NCBI GenBank assembly: GCA_964390445.1
Contig: CAYMJJ010000004.1
Coordinates: 1 to 64,000 of the forward strand
DNA: 64,000 bases
Reading direction: 5' to 3'
DNA from: Anderseniella sp964390445
Lineage (GTDB): Bacteria > Pseudomonadota > Alphaproteobacteria > Rhizobiales > Aestuariivirgaceae
Position numbers and translations under genes: made by a program. How positions within the stretch are numbered: the stretch's first letter is position 1; each line of letters starts with the position of its first letter. The notes below the pieces were generated by a model, which was not told the DNA's origin, searched no databases, and saw only the letters and a list, made by a program, of their open reading frames with translations. Shown here one piece after another: positions 1 through 7,166 of this stretch.

Positions 1-128
1 GCCCGCGCGACAGCCACTTTACCGACCGCTATATTCACGACAGCAAGGTCGATGTATGGCTCGACCGGTTTCTTGACAGATGGCTTGCCACTGCCAATCA
101 ACCAGACATGCAACTGGCAGCCGAATAG
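1..128 (+). CDS. 3' end of an unidentified protein (partial)
   Basis: Only the last 41 codons are in the window, read from base 3 to a TAG at 126-128. The visible peptide is hydrophilic and rich in Asp, Arg and Trp, with a helix-like D-x-W-L-D-R-F-L-D-R-W stretch and the tail LAAE. I do not recognise the family. It is called coding because the frame runs open from the window edge and stops just before a GC-poorer spacer. It points toward the minus-strand cyclase, so the two genes are convergent. Confidence 0.5.
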   Translation, partial: PRDSHFTDRYIHDSKVDVWLDRFLDRWLATANQPDMQLAAE

Positions 129-350
129 AGCAAGCATCGACTGGAAAATCTTTGCAAAATGCAAAGCCGTGCAAAGCGTTTCGCAAACGCTGCAACGATC
201 AAACCCAGCCTAACCTACAACATGTAGTGATTGCGAGGCCAGTGAGCCACGACATGCGCGCTCCGGTGCTGTGGCACTCCGCTTGCTACGGTTTGGCCAA
301 GCTGGGATCATTGTACAGCGTACTCAGCGAGTAATCAGGAGCGGGCTGGC
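129..350. other. Convergent intergenic spacer with hairpin and TGCAAA repeats
   Basis: This 222-base gap lies between two convergent genes. TGCAAA occurs at 153, 160 and 170. It is followed by a 7-bp inverted repeat, AGCGTTT (175-181) and AAACGCT (185-191), around a 3-base loop. No T-run follows, so it is at best an atypical terminator. I see no convincing gene in the rest. Confidence 0.4.
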
Positions 351-2279
351 CTATACCAGGCGGCCCGCTTCCTTCTTGAACGTCGTCGAGGGAATGACCT
401 CCGGCTTCATGCCAGTTGGCGTAAACACTTCAATCGGTGCTGCAAACCCGGCCAGTTCCAGTGCACCAACCCGCTCGATCCCGCTCGCATGGGCTTCGGC
501 AAAGCCCGGTCCCAGCAACACCGGACAATTGGTGATCTTGGTGGCGGACTCAAGCCGTGCCGCCATGTTTACGGTCGATCCGATGGCAGTGTAGTCAAAC
601 CGGATGTCAGACCCGAAGTTTCCAACCGAACACACCCCGGTTTCCAGCCCGGCACCAACCTTGATCGGCGGTTTTCCCTGCCGTTCACGCACCTCATTTT
701 CAGCATCAAGCACCTGCCGGATCGCCAGCACCGCCTGCAGCGCGCGCCCGGCATGATCAGGCTGGTCAACCGGCGCATTCCAGAACGCCAGGATGGCATC
801 GCCCATGAACTTGTCGATGGTGCCGTCGCGCTGGAAGATCTCCTGGCTGGCGAGCGTCAGGAAGCGGTTGACCGTAGCGATGATTTCTTCCGCCGGCAGC
901 GTCTCGCTCGACGAGGTAAAACCTCGCATGTCCATCAGCAACACGGTAATCTCGCGCTTCTCGGCGCTGGTGGTCAGGTCCTGCTGCGAGCGGGTCAGCA
1001 TCTCAACAACGTTCGGTGACAGGTACTGCGAGAACTGCCGTGACAAGTGCCGGCGGCGGACGTCAGAATCGCGATACATGTTGTAGGCTTCGGCCACGGC
1101 GACCATCGCCAGCCCGGCAGCAGGCTGCAGCGCTTCGTAGAGCTCGGCCCTTCCGGTGTAAGCTGCAAACCCGCCTGCCAGCGGCGTCAGGCAAACAGCA
1201 ATGCCTGCCAGCATCAACAGCCAGACCCGCGTGCCAAGCACATAGGACAGGGCCAGCAACGCGGCTGCCGCCACCAGGAACCATGCCCGCTCCACGGTTT
1301 TTGCCATGCCCGGTTCGCTGAGGAACTTCCCGTCGAGAATCTGCCCGGCAAGGGCCGCATGAATGTCGGCACCTGGCCGGGCAGCTTGCGTCGGCGTCGT
1401 ATGAAACTTGTCAATGCCCAGTGCATTGACCGACAGGATGGCCATGCGACCCTTGAGGGCGTCGCCAGTACGTCCAGCCAACACGTCAAGCGCAGACACC
1501 CTCGGCACGGGCTGGGCCTGCTCCCACAGCCAGATCGCACCGCCCGGGGACAGCGGTACGATCTGCTGTCCCACCTTCAATGCCTCGTATCCGGACGGAC
1601 GCAATCGCAAGGCAACCGAAGCTGCCTGCTGGTGCAACCGAACAAGGTCGATGCTGAAGGCCGGCCACAACACCAGCCCGTCGGCGCTGCGCGTCGCCCA
1701 AACCATCGGCACGCTGCGTACCGTGCCATCGGCGTCTGATACCGACCGCACAATGCCCAATCCTTGCGCCTCAGCCCGGATGCTCGCGATCGATGCGATC
1801 GCACCTTCCAGCATCGGCAACGCGTCCGCATGCTCCTGGCCGATCACGGACCAGCCCGTCGTACCGTTCGGCAGGGTAGTTGCGGGAAAATCACCAAGAC
1901 TGGTTGCGAGTACCGAAGGACCTGCGGCGATGGATTGTGCCAATTTACGATCGCGCTCATCGCCACCGGGTGTGCTGTCGGCCTCCGAAAACAACACGTC
2001 GATGCCCAGCGCCGTAACACCCGATGCATGAATCGCCGAGATCAACTCGGCAACCCGGTCGCGCGGCCACGGCCAGCGGCCTTCACTGGCGATGCTGTCA
2101 TCATCGATGCCGACGACGACCACATGTTGCTCGCCAGCATCTCGTGGCTTGATTTGCTGGTAAAGATCGAATGTTCGGCCGCGCAACCCATCAAGTTGCG
2201 CATCGAACACCATGTGCAACCCGACAAGCAGGGCGATGAGCGCCAGAACACCGGCACGGGACTTGAGATGCGAGATCAT
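351..2279 (-). CDS. CHASE2-domain membrane adenylate cyclase (class III)
   Basis: A 642-residue sensor enzyme predicted to make cAMP from ATP. A first membrane segment (about residues 8-26) precedes a CHASE2 extracytoplasmic sensor domain (about 30-310). Two to three membrane helices follow (about 330-400), then a cytoplasmic class III cyclase domain from about 435. The cyclase residues look complete: metal-binding D450 and D494, adenine-selecting K490 and D562, and transition-state N571 and R575. K and D at the purine positions favour adenylate over guanylate cyclase. It is the last gene of a minus-strand set, 43 bp after the FecR-domain gene, which suggests the ligand or stress is sensed together with that protein. 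Family assignment is firm; the signal sensed is unknown. Confidence 0.93.
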   Translation of the reverse strand: MISHLKSRAGVLALIALLVGLHMVFDAQLDGLRGRTFDLYQQIKPRDAGEQHVVVVGIDDDSIASEGRWPWPRDRVAELISAIHASGVTALGIDVLFSEADSTPGGDERDRKLAQSIAAGPSVLATSLGDFPATTLPNGTTGWSVIGQEHADALPMLEGAIASIASIRAEAQGLGIVRSVSDADGTVRSVPMVWATRSADGLVLWPAFSIDLVRLHQQAASVALRLRPSGYEALKVGQQIVPLSPGGAIWLWEQAQPVPRVSALDVLAGRTGDALKGRMAILSVNALGIDKFHTTPTQAARPGADIHAALAGQILDGKFLSEPGMAKTVERAWFLVAAAALLALSYVLGTRVWLLMLAGIAVCLTPLAGGFAAYTGRAELYEALQPAAGLAMVAVAEAYNMYRDSDVRRRHLSRQFSQYLSPNVVEMLTRSQQDLTTSAEKREITVLLMDMRGFTSSSETLPAEEIIATVNRFLTLASQEIFQRDGTIDKFMGDAILAFWNAPVDQPDHAGRALQAVLAIRQVLDAENEVRERQGKPPIKVGAGLETGVCSVGNFGSDIRFDYTAIGSTVNMAARLESATKITNCPVLLGPGFAEAHASGIERVGALELAGFAAPIEVFTPTGMKPEVIPSTTFKKEAGRLV

Positions 2280-2322
2280 CGATTACTGCCCGGTGATGGC
2301 AGACAACAAATCAATACCAGAC

Positions 2323-3111
2323 TCAAGGATACGAATCAGTGGTGCGATTGATCTCGGGAGGATCGTTCGGGTCGCCCGGTCCGGTTCCGCCCGGCACTGG
2401 CAACTGGCCATTACGGCTCGAGCAACTGGCTGAGGTGAAAGATCCCGCACTTGCACATCCGGTGTCCACCCCGAGGCCGGGACCGCGTGCGCCGGGTTGA
2501 CCGGTACCGGCGATCTGGGCAGTGCTGTCGAGCACTTCGAAACTGTTGTTTGACGGGCCTACCTGCAGCGAGCTGCCATCGGCGATGCAGGCAAAGCCGG
2601 GCTTGGTGATGACCCGGGTAACGCCATTGCTGGTGCAGGTCAGCTTTCCGGCCCGCAGCACCCCTACGGTTTGCCCGCCTGCCACGTTGACTTCGACGAT
2701 ACCGCCGCGCACCCCGAGAATGACATGTGGCGTCGAGATCTGCATGCTGCCCTTTTTCGACACCTGGCCGCCATAGAACCGCGAGACGCCACGGTCCATC
2801 GAGATACCGAGGCTGCCGGACCCGTCACCATAGACGAACTCGTCAATCGTTAGCACCGAGTTGGGCCCCAGTTTGGCACTTGATTCATCGCGGAACACGA
2901 TCATCCCGAGACCGGTGGAATTGCTGCGAAGCTCGTCACCCATCGAGATGCCCGACCCCACACCCATGACACCCGCGCCGGTCTTCAGCACCTGCGTCTG
3001 GACTGCCGTCATTTTGCCAACGCTTTCGGCTGCAGCGTTCACCGCACCGGCAAAAAGCAACCCGAGGGCAACCATGGTAACCGGACCTGTCTTCATTTTG
3101 CGCGAGATCAT
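2323..3111 (-). CDS. Secreted FecR-domain protein
   Basis: A 262-residue exported protein. The N-terminus has a signal peptide ending in an Ala-rich stretch near residue 28, with a second possible ATG at codon 6. Residues about 50-190 form a FecR domain, a beta-rich fold seen in periplasmic parts of iron-siderophore anti-sigma factors and in stand-alone surface proteins; the segment TPHVILGVRGG is typical. There is no N-terminal anti-sigma region and no adjacent ECF sigma gene, so this is not a classical FecR regulator. The last 60 residues are Gly/Pro-rich, probably disordered, with two further cysteines. It lies 13 bp downstream of the beta-barrel gene and 43 bp upstream of the cyclase gene, implying one transcript. 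Confidence 0.88.
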   Translation of the reverse strand: MISRKMKTGPVTMVALGLLFAGAVNAAAESVGKMTAVQTQVLKTGAGVMGVGSGISMGDELRSNSTGLGMIVFRDESSAKLGPNSVLTIDEFVYGDGSGSLGISMDRGVSRFYGGQVSKKGSMQISTPHVILGVRGGIVEVNVAGGQTVGVLRAGKLTCTSNGVTRVITKPGFACIADGSSLQVGPSNNSFEVLDSTAQIAGTGQPGARGPGLGVDTGCASAGSFTSASCSSRNGQLPVPGGTGPGDPNDPPEINRTTDSYP

Positions 3112-3124
3112 GACGGGCCGCCTG

Positions 3125-4441
3125 TCAAAACGATTTGGTGTAGCTCACACCCACGGAATGGGTGGAGTAGTCGTTGTCGAAGAAAAAGAAGCCCTCAGTG
3201 AAATCGGTTCGCTTGAACTCGTACGACACCGCAATGCTGTTATAGCCATCGATCTGGAAGGTATGCGTCCAGTTTGCTTTCCAGTAATGACCTTCAGCTG
3301 GGTCGGGCACGAAGAATGCCAGGCTACTCGCATCACGCGTCTCGAAATCGCCGAAGGCAACACCGGCTTGCTGGGTCCAGAGAGTATCGAACGGCCGGTG
3401 CGGCACCAGACCAGAATATCGCAGTTCGACCTCACGCTGGTCTGCCACCGTGATACCGCCATCGGTGATCTCGTGAATGTAGCGGGCAGCCATCCCCACG
3501 GAATGCTCGTAGCTAAGCCGCCTGGTAAAACCGGCGGCGGCTTCGAATCTGTGATCGGCAGCAAGGTTTTCAGACGGGAAAAGAGCGCTGTACTTGCCTT
3601 CTACAAACGCCGTCATGTCAACGGTCGGCTGAATGATCAGCCGCAGCACCGTGCCCAATGCTGCATCATGCACAGACGGGTTGAGCGTGCGCCAGTTGCC
3701 AAACACACCCACCTGTAAACGCAGTGCATCGAGGGTCGTTGTTTCGATGCCCTTGTCCAGGGTCATCGCCACATAGCCGCGGTTGTGCAGATAGACACCA
3801 CCGTTGGAAAAATCCGGGAATGGGTTGAAGTTACCCTGGTTGATGTCTTCGTACCGGCGCTCGAACAGCACCCCCGAAGACACGATCAGCGCATCATTGA
3901 GTGGCGTGTTCAGGTCAATCCGCAAGCTGCCATTGGCAGCAAAATACGGGTTCCAGTCCTGCCGGTCACGCCAGCCAGTCCCGGCATTCGCCTCATCGGT
4001 TTCAAGCCAGGTCGACTTGATCCCGACGGTCGCATCAAGCGCCCATTCGAACCCGGCCAGCGAATTGTCGGCGCGGGCAATCAGAGCCTCTGCATCGCGG
4101 GTTTCTTCCGGCGTCAGATCGCCAATTTCAAGTGCGTCAGTGGCATTGCGCTTCACCAGCTCCCAGCTGCCGGTATTGGCATACACCTTGGCCAGTGTGT
4201 ACTTGGCGCGCGCATCGCGCGGGTACTTTACCAGGTGCTGTTCAAGCGTGGAGATGGCCTGGTCGTACTGACCAACTTCAACGGCCTTCGCAACAAAGCT
4301 GCCGAGCACCGAAATGTCCTCCGGCGCTGAATAGCGCTGGTCGAACAGGGCAGGATAATTGTCTGCTTTGGCCACGCCGGACATGCCGGTAACCGCCAAC
4401 AGCAACCCTGCCGCCGCCCGCAATACACAAACCTTATTCAT
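3125..4441 (-). CDS. Outer-membrane beta-barrel protein with N-terminal TPR
   Basis: 438 residues with a signal peptide (cleavage near residue 26, after a VAKA motif). Residues about 45-130 contain TPR-like helical repeats, the clearest being Y-D-Q-A-I-S-T-L-E-Q-H followed by YPRDARAKYTLAKVYANTG. From about 135 the sequence alternates aromatic and polar residues in beta-strand style and ends in a terminal Phe (YTKSF), the usual BAM signal of outer-membrane barrels. It resembles surface TPR/porin-like proteins, but I cannot name a substrate. It is the first gene of the trio with the FecR and CHASE2-cyclase genes. The FecR-domain protein could dock to it, though that is inference. Confidence 0.8.
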   Translation of the reverse strand: MNKVCVLRAAAGLLLAVTGMSGVAKADNYPALFDQRYSAPEDISVLGSFVAKAVEVGQYDQAISTLEQHLVKYPRDARAKYTLAKVYANTGSWELVKRNATDALEIGDLTPEETRDAEALIARADNSLAGFEWALDATVGIKSTWLETDEANAGTGWRDRQDWNPYFAANGSLRIDLNTPLNDALIVSSGVLFERRYEDINQGNFNPFPDFSNGGVYLHNRGYVAMTLDKGIETTTLDALRLQVGVFGNWRTLNPSVHDAALGTVLRLIIQPTVDMTAFVEGKYSALFPSENLAADHRFEAAAGFTRRLSYEHSVGMAARYIHEITDGGITVADQREVELRYSGLVPHRPFDTLWTQQAGVAFGDFETRDASSLAFFVPDPAEGHYWKANWTHTFQIDGYNSIAVSYEFKRTDFTEGFFFFDNDYSTHSVGVSYTKSF

Positions 4442-4662
4442 CTCAGGTATCCGGATTTGAAAACCGCCCCCGGCTCTTCAAGATGTTTTGTCTAACATGT
4501 CGTGGCGGAATGCGAAAGATGTGCAAGTAGAATTGTCTAATACTGTGACGCAAAAGCCACAATCGAGCGGTGCCGACCCTGCTCGTCAACCTTGCAGAAC
4601 ACTGGCGTCACGGCTACATGGTTGCTCAAGCACCCCTTCTGGCTTGAAAGGCTTGATCGCGC
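4442..4662. promoter_or_regulatory. Divergent promoter region with two TTGTCTAA repeats
   Basis: This 221-base gap separates the minus-strand barrel/FecR/cyclase trio from plus-strand yggT. TTGTCTAA occurs at 4488-4495 and 4533-4540 in the same orientation (TTAGACAA toward the trio), 45 bp apart. It could be a regulator-binding repeat or promoter elements. No gene is apparent. Confidence 0.3.
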
Positions 4663-4941
4663 ATGAACCCGTTTGTCTGGCTGCTGCTAACCGTCATCAA
4701 CATCTATGTCTGGATCATCATCATCATGGTGGTGATGAGCTGGCTGCTGGCCTTCAACGTCATCAACAAGTCAAACAATTTCGTCCGTCAGGTCAATTAT
4801 GCGCTGTACCGGCTCACCGAGCCGCTTCTCGGGCCGATTCGGCGCATCCTGCCGGACCTTGGCGGTTTGGACCTGTCGCCGATGGTCCTGCTGCTCGGCC
4901 TGTTGTTCCTGCAGCGCGTGGTTATTCAGTACCTCGCCTGA
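4663..4941 (+). CDS. YggT family integral membrane protein
   Basis: 92 residues with two hydrophobic segments (about 4-30 and 68-90) flanking the family core P-L-L-G-P-I-R-R-I-L-P, which matches YggT. Members are small inner-membrane proteins whose molecular role is unsettled, with links to envelope or osmotic tolerance and cell division. In many alphaproteobacteria a short DUF167 gene sits between yggT and folD. Here only 103 bp separate the two and no DUF167 ORF is present. Confidence 0.9.
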   Translation: MNPFVWLLLTVINIYVWIIIIMVVMSWLLAFNVINKSNNFVRQVNYALYRLTEPLLGPIRRILPDLGGLDLSPMVLLLGLLFLQRVVIQYLA

Positions 4942-5044
4942 CGTCGCGATGCGGCAAGGATGTGACGCCATTGCAGTGGTGATCCACCCGCGAAAGCCAA
5001 ACATTGAACCGGAAAGAAGCCATTCAGGGAGGCAGGATCTCAAC

Positions 5045-5929
5045 ATGTGCGCAGCAAAAGTCATCGACGGCAAGAAGTTCGCGGAAAGTCTGCGCGAGCG
5101 CATCGCCAGCGCAGTATCTTCACTCAAGGCTGAACACGGCCTGACACCCGGCCTCGCCGTGGTGCTGGTCGGCGAAGACCCGGCAAGCCAGGTTTACGTG
5201 CGCAACAAGGCCAGGCAGACCGCCGAGGTCGGCATGAAGTCCGTTGAACACAAGCTGGACGCGGATACTTCGGAAGCCGACGTGCTGGCCATGGTCGACC
5301 AGCTCAACCATGACGACACCATCCACGGTATCCTGGTCCAGTTGCCGCTGCCATCGCACATCGACGCCACCAAGGTGATCAACTCGATCAATCCGGACAA
5401 GGATGTCGACGGCTTCCACATCATCAACGCCGGCCGCCTCGCCACTGGCCAGGACTCACTCGTTCCGTGCACACCGGTTGGCTCGGTCATGCTGGCCAAG
5501 GACGAACTGGGCGACTTGTCCGGCCTGGAGGCCGTCGTCATTGGCCGCTCCAACATTGTCGGCAAGCCGGTTGCGCAGCTTCTGCTTCAGGAAAACTGCA
5601 CCGTCACCATCGCCCATAGCCGCACGAAGGATCTGCCAGCCGTCGTGCGCCGGGCAGACCTGGTGATTGCCGCTGTCGGACGCGCCGAAATGGTCAAGGG
5701 CGACTGGATCAAGCAGGGTGCCTGCGTGATTGATGTGGGCATCAACCGCATCGAACGCGATGGCAAGAACCGAATTGTCGGTGACTGCGACTACGACAGC
5801 TGCGCCGAAGTTGCCGGATCAATCACACCGGTTCCCGGCGGCGTCGGGCCCATGACGATCGCCTGCCTGTTGCACAACACCGTGCATGCAGCTTGCGCCA
5901 TCAAGGGCGTTGACGTACCGCAAATGTAA
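5045..5929 (+). CDS. folD: Bifunctional methylenetetrahydrofolate dehydrogenase/cyclohydrolase
   Basis: 294 residues, the normal length. FolD oxidises 5,10-methylene-THF with NADP and hydrolyses the methenyl form to 10-formyl-THF in the cytosol, supplying purine and fMet synthesis. Recognisable blocks are V-L-V-G-E-D-P-A-S-Q-V-Y, V-Q-L-P-L-P and the C-terminal T-P-V-P-G-G-V-G-P-M-T. The ATG at 5045 is chosen because AGGGAGG lies upstream and the protein starts M-C-A-A-K-V-I-D-G-K as in the family. The open frame continues further upstream through yggT but has no family sequence there. purH, the consumer of 10-formyl-THF, lies at 17.5 kb. Confidence 0.97.
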   Translation: MCAAKVIDGKKFAESLRERIASAVSSLKAEHGLTPGLAVVLVGEDPASQVYVRNKARQTAEVGMKSVEHKLDADTSEADVLAMVDQLNHDDTIHGILVQLPLPSHIDATKVINSINPDKDVDGFHIINAGRLATGQDSLVPCTPVGSVMLAKDELGDLSGLEAVVIGRSNIVGKPVAQLLLQENCTVTIAHSRTKDLPAVVRRADLVIAAVGRAEMVKGDWIKQGACVIDVGINRIERDGKNRIVGDCDYDSCAEVAGSITPVPGGVGPMTIACLLHNTVHAACAIKGVDVPQM

Positions 5930-5956
5930 CCGGATGCCACTTGCTGGCCATGGCCG

Positions 5957-6484
5957 TCAGGCCTTGGCTCGCTCAATTGCCTCGACGATCAACCGCTTGG
6001 CTTCATCTGCATCGCCCCAGCCATGCGTCTTGGCCCACTTGCCAACTTCCAGATCCTTGTAGTGCTCAAAGAAGTGCTCGATCTGGCGCACCTGGATCTC
6101 GGGCAGATCGGTGAAGTTCATCACCTTGTCGTAGCGCTGCGTGATCCGGCTCACCGGCACACCGATGATCTTCTCGTCACCACCGGCTTCGTCTTCCATC
6201 TTCATCACGCCGACCGGGCGCACGGCGATCACCGCACCCGGCACCAGTGAACGCTGCGATATCACCAGCAGATCACACGGATCGCCATCTTCCGACAGCG
6301 TGTGCGGAATGAAGCCGTAATTGCCCGGGTAACGCATCGACGTGTAGAGGAACCGATCCACCACCATCGTGCCTGCGGCCTTGTCCATCTCGTACTTGAT
6401 CGGCTCGCCACCGATCGGCACTTCGATGATGACGTTCACAACATCCGGTGGCGCATCCCCAATCGAGATTTCATCAATACGCAT
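5957..6484 (-). CDS. ppa: Inorganic pyrophosphatase (family I)
   Basis: 175 residues, the standard size for bacterial family I soluble pyrophosphatase, which hydrolyses PPi to phosphate and pulls biosynthetic reactions forward. The signature D-G-D-P-C-D with its metal-binding aspartates, the YPGNYGFIP block and I-E-H-F-F-E-H-Y-K are all present. It is convergent with folD (27 bp apart) and divergent from the secreted orphan at 6573. Confidence 0.97.
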   Translation of the reverse strand: MRIDEISIGDAPPDVVNVIIEVPIGGEPIKYEMDKAAGTMVVDRFLYTSMRYPGNYGFIPHTLSEDGDPCDLLVISQRSLVPGAVIAVRPVGVMKMEDEAGGDEKIIGVPVSRITQRYDKVMNFTDLPEIQVRQIEHFFEHYKDLEVGKWAKTHGWGDADEAKRLIVEAIERAKA

Positions 6485-6572
6485 GAATTTCCTCGTTCAA
6501 TGTTGTGTGCAAGGCAGGCATGATCGAAGCTGGGGCCTGTCTGCGTTCTGAAAACATGGAGCGACTGTTATC

Positions 6573-7166
6573 ATGAGATGGAGTGTCTTGGCTGCATCAA
6601 CTCTTGTCGCACTCGCAAGCCCCGCATGGGCCGGCAGCAAGACAAGCGCTTATTCGACCTTGAACTTCGAGACCGGCTGCAAGACGGTACTGGAAGCAGA
6701 GGAAGGCGGCGGTGTCTGGTTGCTTTGCGACGGCTTCAAGGACATCCCTGTCCATGTCGCCGAGGGCGATCTTCGCATGTCGGTGAAGTTTGGCGGCACC
6801 GCCGGCAATGCCCAGGGCACCTGGCAAAGTTTTGGTGCCTTCAATTCGATTGGTGAAACCATTGAATGGCGCCTTGATGATGGCCACCCGTTTGCAACGA
6901 TCCTGCGCTGGACTCTCGACTTCTCCGCCATGCGCGCCGTCACACCAGGCCCGGAACATCGGGGGCAGGTACTGGTCATTTCCACCATCGATGATGATGC
7001 CGGCAATCCAAGTTGCATGGCAGGGCTGGTTGATGCCCGCGCCAACGAAAATGCAAACGAACTGGCAAGACAAATCGCCGACACCATTGCGCGCTCGTTC
7101 AAATGTGGCACCGATACGCCCCAGTTTCACGGCAAGCAAGGCTCGCTGGTCTCGCTGCCGAACTAG
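6573..7166 (+). CDS. Secreted protein of unknown function
   Basis: 197 residues starting with a clear signal peptide (M-R-W-S-V-L-A-A-S-T-L-V-A, cleavage after A-W-A near residue 20). Four cysteines remain in the mature part, two near residues 36-50 and two near 150-175, consistent with two periplasmic disulfides. The composition suggests a globular beta-rich fold with no membrane segment. I do not recognise a family. It stands alone: ppa diverges from it, and it overlaps the 3' end of the M3 peptidase gene by 4 bp in convergent orientation. Confidence 0.8.
   Translation: MRWSVLAASTLVALASPAWAGSKTSAYSTLNFETGCKTVLEAEEGGGVWLLCDGFKDIPVHVAEGDLRMSVKFGGTAGNAQGTWQSFGAFNSIGETIEWRLDDGHPFATILRWTLDFSAMRAVTPGPEHRGQVLVISTIDDDAGNPSCMAGLVDARANENANELARQIADTIARSFKCGTDTPQFHGKQGSLVSLPN

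Noticed and set aside
80..334. 84-codon plus-strand ORF after the partial first gene
   Set aside because: It overlaps the end of the partial gene out of phase and then covers the repeat/hairpin spacer; no family features.
2323..3111. FecR-domain protein as a classical iron anti-sigma regulator
   Set aside because: No cytoplasmic anti-sigma segment, no ECF sigma gene and no TonB receptor beside it.
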